A stretch of DNA of 64,000 nt. It comes from Chloracidobacterium sp. (GTDB taxonomy: Bacteria; Acidobacteriota; Blastocatellia; Pyrinomonadales; Pyrinomonadaceae). Both the position numbers and the translations under genes were made by a program. Shown here piece after piece: positions 46,030 to 54,213 of this stretch (position 1 is the stretch's first letter; each line of letters opens with the position of its first letter). The notes under the pieces are model-generated. The model was not told the DNA's origin, made no database searches, and saw nothing but the letters and a program-made list of their open reading frames with translations. The stretch is taken from the NCBI GenBank assembly GCA_016706275.1, contig JADJJY010000001.1, positions 186,001-250,000 on the forward strand, written 5' to 3'.

Positions 46030-46479
46030 ATGCATTTGCTGGCCTTTGCCGAAACAATTCAGCTATTCCCGGACGGGACGATATTTATCCACATCGGCAT
46101 CATTTTGCTGATGATATGGGTGCTCAACCGTACGTTTTACAAACCGATCAACCGCATCATACAGGCTCGCGAAAAGAACAAGGGCGGGCATTCGTCTGAG
46201 GCCGAGAGCATCATGAGCGATGTCGGCGAAAAAGAGTCGCGTTACACGAGCGAACTGCTCGACACGCGTACCAAGGGCTACGAGTTGATAGAAAAAGAAC
46301 AGAAAAAAGCGGTCGCCGCACGCGAGCAAAAGCTTGCCGACGCAAAAACCGAGACCGCCGATATGTTTGATGCCGGCAAGGCTGAGCTTGAAAAAGAGGC
46401 CGCTGAGGCCCGTGCGGCCATCGATAGCGACGCCGAAAAGATCGCCGACCAGATCGCCGCGAATATCCTGAAGGGCTAA
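46030..46479 (+). CDS. ATP synthase F0 subunit b-like (b')
   Basis: 149 residues. One N-terminal membrane helix (FIHIGIILLMIWVLNRTFY) is followed by the conserved KPINRIIQAREKNKGG and a long charged helix ending DQIAANIL. This is the b/b' stator stalk pattern. A second b-type subunit follows directly, as in photosynthetic bacteria and Acidobacteriota that use a b-b' heterodimer. It is the first gene of the cluster; genes for subunits a and c do not precede it. Confidence 0.88.
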   Translation: MHLLAFAETIQLFPDGTIFIHIGIILLMIWVLNRTFYKPINRIIQAREKNKGGHSSEAESIMSDVGEKESRYTSELLDTRTKGYELIEKEQKKAVAAREQKLADAKTETADMFDAGKAELEKEAAEARAAIDSDAEKIADQIAANILKG

Positions 46480-46485
46480 GTTTTT

Positions 46486-47058
46486 ATGTTAGCGTTTATA
46501 TCCAATTTCGCTTTTCTTTTGTCCGGCGGCCCTGCTGGAAAAGAGAGCGCTTTTACGCACTTTTATAACGAATATCTTAATATTCCAGGCTTTGAGGCGT
46601 GGAAATTTATCAATCTCGCGATATTTGTCGCGTTAATGGTCTATGTCCTCAAAAAGCCTCTCGGTGCAGCTTTTAAGGCAAAACGCGAAGATATCCGTGC
46701 TGAGCTGATCAAAGCCGAGGCCGAAAAACAGGACGCACTTGCCAAACTGACATCTATCGAAGCCCGCCTGTCACAGCTAGAAACCGAAAAAACCGAGATT
46801 TTGGCAAAAGCCAAGGACGAAGCCGCTTTTGAAAAGAAACGCCTTGCCGACCAGACCAAGATCGAGGTCGAGCGGCTCCGTCAGCAGACTGAGGGCGAGC
46901 TTGCCCGACTTTCCAAGCAATCGAGTGCCGAGCTTCGCCGCCTGTCGGCCAATACCACGATTGACCTCGCCGAGAAAAAGCTGCGTGCTCAGATCGATGG
47001 TACCGTCGACGCACAACTCGTAAAAGGCAGCATCAGCGAGATCGGAGGGCTAAACTAA
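46486..47058 (+). CDS. atpF: ATP synthase F0 subunit b
   Basis: 190 residues. A short N-terminal segment (LAFISNFAFLLSGGP) looks like a signal or first helix, then a membrane helix (FINLAIFVALMVYVLKKPLG) and a long Ala/Glu/Lys/Arg coiled coil reach the end. It forms the peripheral stalk with the b' subunit and delta. Six bases separate it from the previous gene and one base from atpH, as expected in an operon. Confidence 0.92.
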   Translation: MLAFISNFAFLLSGGPAGKESAFTHFYNEYLNIPGFEAWKFINLAIFVALMVYVLKKPLGAAFKAKREDIRAELIKAEAEKQDALAKLTSIEARLSQLETEKTEILAKAKDEAAFEKKRLADQTKIEVERLRQQTEGELARLSKQSSAELRRLSANTTIDLAEKKLRAQIDGTVDAQLVKGSISEIGGLN

Positions 47059-47059
47059 T

Positions 47060-47602
47060 ATGAGCAGAGAGACGATCGCCCGCCGATATTCCGCCGCACT
47101 AGCCGATGTTGTCCTCGAAACCGGTCAAACAGATGCCGTCAAAGGCGAGCTTGCCGGTTGGACCGAGCTTTTTCGCAGCAGTGAGGAATTGCAGACAGTT
47201 TTTAGCAACCCGGCTATTGCCCACATGGGTAAAGAAAGGGTGCTTGAAGATTTGATAACGCGAACCAAGCCTTCGCAAGCTACGGCAAATTTTCTCCGCG
47301 TACTGTTGCAAAACGGACGTCTCACTGAGATCGGTGAGATAAATGACCGTTTTGACGCTGTGCTGCAAGAGCGTAGCGGTGTCGTGACCGCCGAGATCGT
47401 CTCGGCTCGCGAGTTGCCGGATAACGAGCGTACCGAGTTTCAATCAAATCTTGAAAAGCTGACCGGTAAAAAGGTCAATATAAGTTTCGCAATTAATAAA
47501 GACATTATCGGCGGCGTTGTCACCCGCATCGGTTCGACCGTGTACGACGGCTCTGTCAAAACTAAGTTAGAGAATTTAAGAGAACAATTAGTAAACGGAT
47601 AG
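47060..47602 (+). CDS. atpH: ATP synthase F1 subunit delta
   Basis: 180 residues, normal length. N-terminal [20 protein letters not shown] and C-terminal [20 protein letters not shown] are characteristic of the OSCP/delta family. It joins the F1 head to the b stalk. The ATG lies one base after the atpF stop, and atpA begins four bases after its own stop. Confidence 0.95.
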   Translation: MSRETIARRYSAALADVVLETGQTDAVKGELAGWTELFRSSEELQTVFSNPAIAHMGKERVLEDLITRTKPSQATANFLRVLLQNGRLTEIGEINDRFDAVLQERSGVVTAEIVSARELPDNERTEFQSNLEKLTGKKVNISFAINKDIIGGVVTRIGSTVYDGSVKTKLENLREQLVNG

Positions 47603-47606
47603 TGAT

Positions 47607-49139
47607 ATGGAATCAATCAAAGCTAACGAAATAAACGAGATAATTCGTGCTCAGATCAACAATTTCGACTCGAGCATGACAGTCGACGAGGTCGGTACGG
47701 TCATCAAGGTCGGTGACGGTATCGCCGAGATCTATGGCCTGGAAAAGGTCATGGCCGGCGAGCTGCTCGAATTTCCCTACGGCGTTCGCGGTCTCGCCTT
47801 GAACCTCGAAGAAGACAAGGTCGGCTGCGTGCTGTTCGGCGATTTTCAAAAGATCAAAGAGGGCGACGAAGCCAAGCGGACAAAACGCATCATGAGCGTG
47901 CCTGTGGGCGACGCGATGATCGGTCGTGTGGTCGATGCTCTCGGCAACCCGATCGACGGCAAGGGCGAGATCATTACCGAGACGTATAATCCGGTCGAAA
48001 AGATCGCACCCGGAATCATCGATCGTCAGCCGGTAAAAGAGCCGCTCCAGACCGGCCTTAAAGCTATCGACTCGATGGTGCCGATCGGCCGCGGACAGCG
48101 TGAGCTGATCATCGGCGACCGCCAGACGGGTAAAACCGCTGTCGCGATCGACACGATCATCAACCAAAAAGGCAAAGACGTTATCTGCGTCTATGTCGCG
48201 ATCGGGCAGAAAGCTTCGACCGTTGCTCAGGTTCGTCAAAAACTTGAGGAATACGGTGCGATGGATTACACCATCATCGTTAACGCCTCGGCGTCCGACC
48301 CGGCAGCCATGCAGTTTTTGGCTCCTTATTCGGGTTGTGCGATGGGCGAATATTTCCGCGACAACGGCCGCCACGCTCTGACGATCTACGATGATCTTTC
48401 AAAGCAGGCTGCGGCGTACCGCGAAATTTCTTTGCTGCTCCGCCGTCCTCCGGGCCGCGAAGCATATCCCGGCGACGTTTTCTATCTACACTCACGCTTG
48501 CTCGAACGTGCGGCTAAGATGTCAGACAAGCAGGGCGGCGGATCGCTTACCAGCTTGCCGATCATCGAGACACAGGCCGGCGATATCTCGGCGTACATTC
48601 CGACCAACGTTATTTCGATCACGGACGGACAGATCTTCCTTGAGTCAGACCTCTTTAACTCAGGCGTGCGTCCCGCTATCAACGTGGGTAACTCAGTTTC
48701 GCGTGTGGGCGGTTCGGCTCAGATCAAAGCTATGAAGCAGGTCGCCGGTACACTTCGTATCGACCTGGCACAGTTTCGCGAACTCGCAGCATTTGCACAG
48801 TTTGGCTCGGATCTCGATAAATCGACGCAGCAGCAGCTTGAACGCGGCAAACGCCTTACCGAGATCCTCAAACAGCCGCAATACGTCCCGATGGACGTTA
48901 TCGAACAGGTGCTGATCATCTGGACGGTGAGCAACGGCCTGGCCGACGATGTCGAGATCTCGGACCTCAAGCGGTTCGAAGAAGAACTGACCAAATTTGC
49001 CGAAGAGGCGCACCCGGCAGTTTTGAACACGCTCCGCGACAAAAAATCGATCGACGACGACCTCAAGGCTCTGATGAAAGAGGCTGTCGAAGATTTCAAA
49101 GCTACGCGCTGGGCAACAGCTGCGTCAGCAGCAGCGTAA
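47607..49139 (+). CDS. atpA: ATP synthase F1 subunit alpha
   Basis: 510 residues. The non-catalytic nucleotide site has the P-loop [61 protein letters not shown] and [24 protein letters not shown] blocks are all present. The C-terminus carries a helical domain ending TAASAAA. A 67-base gap made of a dispersed repeat separates it from atpG, unlike the other tight junctions in the operon. Confidence 0.98.
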   Translation: MESIKANEINEIIRAQINNFDSSMTVDEVGTVIKVGDGIAEIYGLEKVMAGELLEFPYGVRGLALNLEEDKVGCVLFGDFQKIKEGDEAKRTKRIMSVPVGDAMIGRVVDALGNPIDGKGEIITETYNPVEKIAPGIIDRQPVKEPLQTGLKAIDSMVPIGRGQRELIIGDRQTGKTAVAIDTIINQKGKDVICVYVAIGQKASTVAQVRQKLEEYGAMDYTIIVNASASDPAAMQFLAPYSGCAMGEYFRDNGRHALTIYDDLSKQAAAYREISLLLRRPPGREAYPGDVFYLHSRLLERAAKMSDKQGGGSLTSLPIIETQAGDISAYIPTNVISITDGQIFLESDLFNSGVRPAINVGNSVSRVGGSAQIKAMKQVAGTLRIDLAQFRELAAFAQFGSDLDKSTQQQLERGKRLTEILKQPQYVPMDVIEQVLIIWTVSNGLADDVEISDLKRFEEELTKFAEEAHPAVLNTLRDKKSIDDDLKALMKEAVEDFKATRWATAASAAA

Positions 49140-49141
49140 AC

Positions 49142-49200
49142 AGTGAACGGTAACAGGTGACAGGTTTTTACTTGTCACTTGTCACTCGTCACTTGTCACT
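49142..49200. repeat. GTCACTTGTCACT repeat between atpA and atpG
   Basis: The right half contains CTTGTCACTTGTCACTCG and once more ACTTGTCACT, a direct repeat of a GTCACTT unit. The left half (AGTGAACGGTAACAGGTGAC) is its inverted, degenerate counterpart. The element fills nearly the whole gap. Only AAAAAA lies between it and the atpG ATG, so no Shine-Dalgarno sequence remains. Confidence 0.8.
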
Positions 49201-49206
49201 AAAAAA

Positions 49207-50085
49207 ATGGCTAGTTTGTTAGACATGCGCCGACGCATTAAGTCGGTCAAAAATACACAACAGATCACCAAAGCGATGAAGATGGTCGCCGCGGCAAAGC
49301 TCAAACGCGCGCAGGATCGCGTGACAGCATCCCGTCCGTTTGCGGGCAAGATGAGTCAGGTCCTGGGTGACCTGAGCGGAAAGCTCGCGGGTGAGATATC
49401 GCATCCGCTGCTCGATGAGCGTGGTGACGACAAATATTTGATCGTGCTGGTCAGTGCCGATAAGGGGCTCGCCGGTGCGTTTAATGCTAACGTCATCAAA
49501 GCCACGCAGGCATTTCTAAAAGAGAACGAGGGCAAACAGTCCACGATGATCCCCGTCGGACGCAAGGGCCGCGACTTTTTCAAACGCCGTGCGGTCGAGT
49601 TTACCGAGGAATACATCGGTCTGACCGGCTCCGGGCAGGTCGTCCACGCGGATGCCGTCGAGATCGCAAACAAGGTGATCGCAACATTTACCGAAGACAC
49701 GACCATCGACAAGGTCTTTATCGTCTATACCGAATTTAAGACCGTCCTCTCGCAAAAACCCGTCATCGAACAGGTCCTGCCGATCCAGCGTAACGTTGCC
49801 GACACCGAGGGCGAATCGACCGGCGTCGAGTCAGAGTATATCTATGAGCAGCCCGCCGCCGAGATCTTTGGCCGTTTGCTGCCAAAACAGATCGAAACGC
49901 AGATCTACAAGGGCATGCTCGAATCGGTTGCGTCCGAACAAGGTTCGCGTATGACGGCTATGGATTCGGCGTCGAAAAACGCCGGTGAGCTGATCGACAC
50001 GCTCACGCTCAACATGAACCGAATCCGGCAGGCTGCGATCACCAAAGAGATCATCGAGGTGGTTTCGGGAGCAGCCGCCGCTTAG
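49207..50085 (+). CDS. atpG: ATP synthase F1 subunit gamma
   Basis: 292 residues. The N-terminal helix LLDMRRRIKSVKNTQQITKAM and the C-terminal helix MTAMDSASKNAGELIDTLT with RQAAITKEIIEVVSGA form the rotor shaft pair; VLVSADKGLAGAFNANVIK is also conserved. It ends the cluster: the usual next genes atpD and atpC are absent, and a strong terminator follows. The start codon lacks a ribosome-binding site because a repeat lies upstream. Confidence 0.97.
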   Translation: MASLLDMRRRIKSVKNTQQITKAMKMVAAAKLKRAQDRVTASRPFAGKMSQVLGDLSGKLAGEISHPLLDERGDDKYLIVLVSADKGLAGAFNANVIKATQAFLKENEGKQSTMIPVGRKGRDFFKRRAVEFTEEYIGLTGSGQVVHADAVEIANKVIATFTEDTTIDKVFIVYTEFKTVLSQKPVIEQVLPIQRNVADTEGESTGVESEYIYEQPAAEIFGRLLPKQIETQIYKGMLESVASEQGSRMTAMDSASKNAGELIDTLTLNMNRIRQAAITKEIIEVVSGAAAA

Positions 50086-50109
50086 TCTATTCAATAAAAA
50101 TTACCCCAA

Positions 50110-50146
50110 GGCCCAAAGTCGCTTTTTCAAGTGACTTTGGGCTTTT
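50110..50146 (+). terminator. Intrinsic terminator of the ATP synthase operon
   Basis: GCCCAAAGTCGC and GTGACTTTGGGC pair over 12 bases (one mismatched pair) with an 8-base loop, followed by TTTTT. It begins about 25 bases after the atpG stop. Confidence 0.9.
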
Positions 50147-50150
50147 TACG

Positions 50151-50179
50151 TTGGACTTTACACCCCAATCTCGTATATT
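50151..50179 (+). promoter_or_regulatory. Candidate promoter for the small membrane protein gene
   Basis: TTGGAC (50151-50156), 17-base spacer and TATATT (50174-50179). The -10 matches 5 of 6, the -35 only 3 of 6. It follows the operon terminator directly. Confidence 0.4.
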
Positions 50180-50231
50180 CTTGCTTTGATTTTTCCAATT
50201 CAACTTAAACTTACTTTTCGGAGGCAAATCA

Positions 50232-50489
50232 ATGATTGCGATCTTAGGTTATGTGGTCTTTTTGGTAGGAATGATCTGGCTTATCGTGACAGCGGTACAG
50301 ACAGGCAAGGATACAGCGGACAAGGTCATCTGGGGCCTGGTCAATTTTTTCTGTCAGCCCCTCGGCGGCATCGTTTTTTACTTTGTCAAAAAACAGGGCC
50401 TCGTGCCTCTACTGTTGGTCATCGGCGGATTCATTCTGATGATCGTCGGTGGCGGAGCGAGCTTCTCAATGGGCAATCTACCACAGTAA
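50232..50489 (+). CDS. Small membrane protein of unknown function
   Basis: 85 residues with a strong GGAGG seven bases before the ATG. Two confident membrane helices (IAILGYVVFLVGMIWLIVTA and LVPLLLVIGGFILMIVGGG) flank an amphipathic, possibly re-entrant segment (LVNFFCQPLGGIVFYFVKK). I recognise no named family; small proteins with GGIVFYFVKK-like loops are common in several phyla. VanZ-like gene follows after three bases. Confidence 0.75.
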   Translation: MIAILGYVVFLVGMIWLIVTAVQTGKDTADKVIWGLVNFFCQPLGGIVFYFVKKQGLVPLLLVIGGFILMIVGGGASFSMGNLPQ

Positions 50490-50492
50490 TCT

Positions 50493-50963
50493 GTGGCAAC
50501 TAATTCTACGTTCGACCGGCGTGTATTGCTGTGGCAGTACGCGCCGGTCGTTTTTTGGATAGCCGTTATATTTTACCTATCGAGCGACCAGGGCTCGATG
50601 TCGCAGACCTCACGTTTTATCAGGCCGCTGCTCGAGTTTCTGTTTCCCGCCGCATCCGAGCAAACCCTGCTCATCTATCACGGCTACATACGCAAAGCTG
50701 CCCACTTTACCGAATACGCTGTTCTCGCTTTTCTCGCCGTCAGGGCGCTCTCGATACCGGCAACGGTTCGTCTGCACAAATGGCGTTACATCTTACCGCT
50801 CTTACTCGTCATAAGCATCGCCGCGATCGACGAGTTTCACCAGAGCTTTGAGATCTCGCGAACCGGCTCGATCTTCGACGTCATGCTCGATATTTCCGGC
50901 GGGTTAGCAATGGTGATATTTTTATGGATCTTCAATACATTGCGGAAGCCCGCACGTAAGTAA
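50493..50963 (+). CDS. VanZ-like membrane protein
   Basis: 156 residues from a GTG three bases after the previous stop. Four membrane helices are predicted. Hallmarks are YIRKAAHFTEYAVLAFLAV after the first loop and AAIDEFHQSFEISRTGSIFDVMLD. VanZ relatives lower teicoplanin sensitivity in enterococci; the family's role elsewhere is unknown. Coupling to the preceding small membrane protein gene is likely. Confidence 0.88.
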   Translation: MATNSTFDRRVLLWQYAPVVFWIAVIFYLSSDQGSMSQTSRFIRPLLEFLFPAASEQTLLIYHGYIRKAAHFTEYAVLAFLAVRALSIPATVRLHKWRYILPLLLVISIAAIDEFHQSFEISRTGSIFDVMLDISGGLAMVIFLWIFNTLRKPARK

Positions 50964-51014
50964 GGGCGTAACATCCAACTTAGACGTCACGCCGTTCTGT
51001 AGAAGCGATCCAGT

Positions 51015-51034
51015 GCAAATAACTTCCAATTTGC
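51015..51034. promoter_or_regulatory. Inverted repeat GCAAAT-N8-ATTTGC upstream of the SPFH gene
   Basis: A perfect 6-base inverted repeat about 55 bases before the ATG at 51089, with a CATATTTTAT stretch (possible -10) downstream. It may be an operator or leader hairpin. The region 50964-51014 shows nothing else. Confidence 0.3.
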
Positions 51035-51088
51035 GCAACTTTATGGCATATTTTATCGTTAAGGGTTACTGATAAAGGAGATCTATAA

Positions 51089-52252
51089 ATGAGCATTATT
51101 GACAAGATAAAAGACGCCGCGATGAACCAGTTTATTGAGGTCATCGAGTGGCTTGACGACAGCCAGGACACGCTGGTCTATCGCTTTCCGGTCGCCGGAC
51201 AAGAGATCAAAAATGGAGCGCAGCTGATCGTTCGCGAATCACAAGCAGCCGTTTTTGTCTTTGAGGGCCAGATCGGCGACGTCTTTACGCCCGGTAAATA
51301 TGAGATCGATGGCGGCAACACGCCGATCCTGTCGAAACTCGGGGCGTGGAAATTTGGTTTTAACTCGCCATTCAAATCCGAGGTCTATTTCGTTAATACC
51401 AAACAATTTACGGACATGAAATGGGGAACGTCAAACCCGATCATGCTCCGCGACGCCGATTTTGGCATGGTCCAGTTGCGTGCTTTTGGCGCATATAGTC
51501 TGCGAGTGGCATCGCCCGGTGATTTTATCAAGGAGATCGCCGGTACCAACGCTCAATTTAGCACCGACGATATCGAGGGCCAGCTAAAACGTGCCATCGT
51601 CACCGAGTTTTCAGATTCGCTTGGCGAGTTGAAGATCCCCGCCATCGAACTCGCGTCGCAATACAAAGAGCTCGGCGAAAAGATCCGCGGCCAGATCAAC
51701 GAAGATTTTAAGGGCTACGGCCTTGAAGTCACCAAATTTTACGTCGAGAACGTCAGCGTTCCCGAAGAGGTCCAGGACGCGATCAATCGTCGTGCAGCGA
51801 TGGGCGCTCTCGGAAATGTTGATAATTACATGAAATTCCAAGCCGCTGACGCTCTGCGTGACGCTGCTCAAAACGAGGGCGGAGGTGCAGGACTCGGTGC
51901 TGGTCTCGGCGCTGGCTTTGCCGTCGGCAACCAGATGGCAGGTGCCTTTGGTGCCGGGCCGCAGGCAAGTACCTCAGGCGGAGCCGCCGGTGCGTCATCA
52001 GCGACCGTTGCATGTCCGACGTGTAACAAAGCTAACGCAGCCGGAGTAAAATTTTGTGCCGAATGCGGCGGCAAGATGGAGATCGCTCAGGTCCCGTGCG
52101 TAAAATGCAACGCAACACTTCGCGAAGGAGCAAAATTCTGCTCCGAGTGCGGTTCGACACAGGAAAAAGCAAAATGTGCCGGCTGCCAGCACGAACTCGC
52201 CCCGGGTGCAAAATTCTGCCCCGAATGCGGAACAAAGACCGAAGCGGCCTAA
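51089..52252 (+). CDS. SPFH-domain protein with C-terminal zinc ribbons (YdjI-like)
   Basis: 387 residues, AAAGGAG 9 bases before the ATG. The N-terminal 250 residues match the virion-core/YdjI SPFH group: IEWLDDSQDTLVYRFPVAGQEIKNG, VFTPGKYEIDGGNTPIL and YYVENVSVPEEV-like sequence. A Gly/Ala-rich linker (about 263-310) leads to three zinc ribbons with CxxC pairs: CPTCNKANAAGVKFCAECG, CVKCNATLREGAKFCSECG and CAGCQHELAPGAKFCPECG. Bacillus YdjI works with the phage-shock-like protein PspA at membranes under envelope stress; here no pspA is in the window. Confidence 0.92.
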   Translation: MSIIDKIKDAAMNQFIEVIEWLDDSQDTLVYRFPVAGQEIKNGAQLIVRESQAAVFVFEGQIGDVFTPGKYEIDGGNTPILSKLGAWKFGFNSPFKSEVYFVNTKQFTDMKWGTSNPIMLRDADFGMVQLRAFGAYSLRVASPGDFIKEIAGTNAQFSTDDIEGQLKRAIVTEFSDSLGELKIPAIELASQYKELGEKIRGQINEDFKGYGLEVTKFYVENVSVPEEVQDAINRRAAMGALGNVDNYMKFQAADALRDAAQNEGGGAGLGAGLGAGFAVGNQMAGAFGAGPQASTSGGAAGASSATVACPTCNKANAAGVKFCAECGGKMEIAQVPCVKCNATLREGAKFCSECGSTQEKAKCAGCQHELAPGAKFCPECGTKTEAA

Positions 52253-52255
52253 GTT

Positions 52256-52328
52256 AAAAGGCAAAAGTAAAACGGCAAAATAGGAGTAACATCCTGTTTT
52301 GCCTTTTGCCTTTTTACTTTTTACTTTA
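52256..52328. repeat. AAAAGGCAAAAGTAAAA inverted repeat element
   Basis: The left arm (AAAAGGCAAAAGTAAAACGG) and the right arm (TTTTGCCTTTTGCCTTTTTA and on) are inverted copies built from GGCAAAA units around a loop holding AGGAGTAACATCCT. The T-rich right side may terminate transcription after the SPFH gene. It ends about 10 bases before the Trm112-like gene. Confidence 0.75.
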
Positions 52329-52338
52329 GAATCGGACT

Positions 52339-52515
52339 ATGCCAATTAATCCCGAATTACTCGAAATTCTCCGCTGCCCGCAATGCAGATCTGAGGTTGA
52401 GATGGACGACCAGCAGACCCGTCTCAAATGCGTAAACCCTGATTGTTCTCTGGTTTATCCGATCCGCGACGACATCCCCGTCATGCTTGTAACCGAAGCA
52501 ACTACCGAGAAATAG
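52339..52515 (+). CDS. Trm112-like small zinc-binding protein
   Basis: 58 residues. It reads MPINPELLEILRCPQCRSEV at the start, then CVNPDC, then YPIRDDIPVML. The two Cys pairs (CPQC and CVNPDC) form a zinc site and the YPIRDDIPVM motif is the Trm112/YcaR hallmark. In eukaryotes Trm112 activates methyltransferases; bacterial versions are little studied. The gene is nine bases upstream of the 2H phosphoesterase gene and is probably cotranscribed with it. Confidence 0.9.
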   Translation: MPINPELLEILRCPQCRSEVEMDDQQTRLKCVNPDCSLVYPIRDDIPVMLVTEATTEK

Positions 52516-52524
52516 ATCTGACGC

Positions 52525-53043
52525 ATGAAAGGTTCGCGGCGACAGGCAACGCTGTTTTTACAACGTCCGTCTTGGGTCAATAGGCTCCGGATCGACCTCA
52601 ATCCCGCACAGGCAAAACTGATCGACGCACATGTAACGCTTTGTCGCGAGGACGAGGTTTCCGATTGGAGTGAATTAGGCCATCGTCTGAAAGATCTGCG
52701 GTCACAGGTCGTGACACTCGAATTTGGCCCCCCGCATCGAGATGGCGATCTAGTCTATATTCCGTGTGTTGGCTCGACGGATGCATTTGATGATCTTCGG
52801 AACATGCTCTTAGGGTCTGCGTCGGCAAAACCTAGAAAGCATAATCCCCACATCACACTGATCCATCCCCGCAACGGCGTATGTTCGGACGCCGATTTTG
52901 CATCGATCATTTCGGTTTTCGAACCATTTTCTTATACATTTGATGAGGTTGCGTTCATCCAACAGGAAAATGGCGGTATATGGGAAACCGTCGAGACTTT
53001 TCGACTTAATGAGGGTGCGAATCCCAACGTGATAGATGGTTAA
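52525..53043 (+). CDS. 2H phosphoesterase (2'-5' RNA ligase/LigT-like)
   Basis: 172 residues. Two HxT motifs, DAHVTLCRED near residue 36 and NPHITLIHPRNG near 108, are the paired catalytic motifs of the 2H superfamily, which cleaves 2',3'-cyclic phosphates or ligates RNA. The substrate is unknown. The 3' end overlaps the glycosyltransferase start by eight bases. Confidence 0.8.
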   Translation: MKGSRRQATLFLQRPSWVNRLRIDLNPAQAKLIDAHVTLCREDEVSDWSELGHRLKDLRSQVVTLEFGPPHRDGDLVYIPCVGSTDAFDDLRNMLLGSASAKPRKHNPHITLIHPRNGVCSDADFASIISVFEPFSYTFDEVAFIQQENGGIWETVETFRLNEGANPNVIDG

Positions 53044-54139
53044 TGCTGATAAGATCGACTGGTCTCTTGTAAAACGAGTGCTCGTCGTAAAGCTGCGCTC
53101 TATCGGCGATACGGTCCTCGCAACGCCTTCGCTCATTGCCCTCAAACGCTTTTTGCCGGATGCGCAGATAGATATCCTGCTCGAAGACTGGGTTGCACCT
53201 GTTCTCGATGGTTTTGACGCCGTTGAAAATGTGCTGACCATCGGCAAAAGCACCAGCGACCGTATAAAAACTGCTCTTGATCTCCGCCGACGAAAGTATG
53301 ACGTAGCATTTAACCTCCACGGTGGCACAACCGCGACAATGCTCGTCAGAGCAACGGGAGCTCGTCATCGCGTTGGTGCCGCCAGCTATCAGTACCCTTA
53401 TCTTTACAATCACTTACTGCCATCAGCCGCTGAGTTTTGGGACCAGGAAACCACCCACTCAGCCGAACAGCAACTGGCAATGATCGGCTTTGTCGGCGTT
53501 CCAGTAGAAGATCGACCAAAAACCCGACTTATTGTAACGGTGGCGGCTTTGGAATCAGTGATCAAAAAGCTGTCCGATTCCGTGGGTTCTGTGCATTCCG
53601 TGGTTACTTCTGAAAAAAACCAAACCACGGAAAACACCGAAGACACGGAACCGAAACCGATAGCTATCATTCATCCATCGACTGCTTTTGCCACAAAACA
53701 ATGGCCGACCGAGAATTTTGCAAGAACTGCGGAATTCCTTAACGAAAAAGGGCTCAACGTTATAGCCATCGCTTCAAAAAACGAAAACAATGTCCTCGGG
53801 GAGCTACAACGCGAATCAAATGTTCCCATCACAACATTCGACGACCTAACGCTACCAGAGATCACAGCTTTAGCTTCAAAAGCACGAGTTTTTGTCGGCA
53901 ACGACTCAGGCATTGCTCATATCGCGGCGGCAGTCGGCACACCGTCAGTAGTGGTCTTTGGCTCGTCAAACCGCAACCACTGGCGTCCGTGGACCGACGC
54001 ACCGAACGAGATCGTTTTCGAACCGCTTCCCTGCCAGCCTTGCCCGGGCTATACGTGCGAGGTTTTCGGCGAGCCGAAATGCATCCTCTCAGTGACCCCA
54101 AGCGCCGTGTTTACGGCGCTTGAGCGCGTACTTTCGTAG
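53036..54139 (+). CDS. Family 9 glycosyltransferase (heptosyltransferase-like) with repeat-derived insert
   Basis: 367 residues, GT-B fold. N-terminal VLVVKLRSIGDTVLATPSL and C-terminal VFVGNDSGIAHIAAAVGTPSVVVFG, with WRPWTDAPNEIVF and CQPCPGYTCEVFGEPKC, identify the ADP-heptose/LPS heptosyltransferase family. It likely adds a sugar to lipopolysaccharide core at the inner membrane. Residues 181-205 (SVGSVHSVVTSEKNQ, then TTENTEDTE) are encoded by an inverted-repeat element and fall in the linker between the two Rossmann domains, just before IAIIHPSTAF. The frame stays open through the element. Homologues should lack this stretch. Confidence 0.92.
   Translation: MVNADKIDWSLVKRVLVVKLRSIGDTVLATPSLIALKRFLPDAQIDILLEDWVAPVLDGFDAVENVLTIGKSTSDRIKTALDLRRRKYDVAFNLHGGTTATMLVRATGARHRVGAASYQYPYLYNHLLPSAAEFWDQETTHSAEQQLAMIGFVGVPVEDRPKTRLIVTVAALESVIKKLSDSVGSVHSVVTSEKNQTTENTEDTEPKPIAIIHPSTAFATKQWPTENFARTAEFLNEKGLNVIAIASKNENNVLGELQRESNVPITTFDDLTLPEITALASKARVFVGNDSGIAHIAAAVGTPSVVVFGSSNRNHWRPWTDAPNEIVFEPLPCQPCPGYTCEVFGEPKCILSVTPSAVFTALERVLS
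53578..53650. repeat. CCACGGAAAACAC inverted repeat element inside a coding region
   Basis: Arms 53578-53605 and 53623-53650, 28 bases each, match in inverted orientation at 23 positions around a 17-base loop. The right arm is a degenerate direct repeat of a CACGGAA/ACACCGAA unit. Architecture equals that of the intergenic element at 44839-44908 (28-base arms), though the sequence differs. It is translated in frame as part of the glycosyltransferase. Confidence 0.88.
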
Positions 54140-54148
54140 GCGCAAATG

Positions 54149-54177
54149 TTGACACTTACCCTTTGAAACACTAGTAT
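54149..54177 (+). promoter_or_regulatory. Promoter of the ffh-rpsP-rplS operon
   Basis: TTGACA (54149-54154), 17-base spacer and TAGTAT (54172-54177), 36 bases before the ffh ATG. The -35 is perfect and the spacing optimal. Confidence 0.65.
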
Positions 54178-54213
54178 TTATAGTTTCGACTATTGTAGCC
54201 GAACTGTCTCTAT

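Noticed and set aside
47613..48374. Leftward 253-codon frame opposite atpA
   Set aside because: Antisense shadow of a highly conserved gene.
49142..49200. A CRISPR array, suggested by short direct repeats
   Set aside because: Repeat units are about 7 to 13 bases without spacers of constant length; no cas genes are present.
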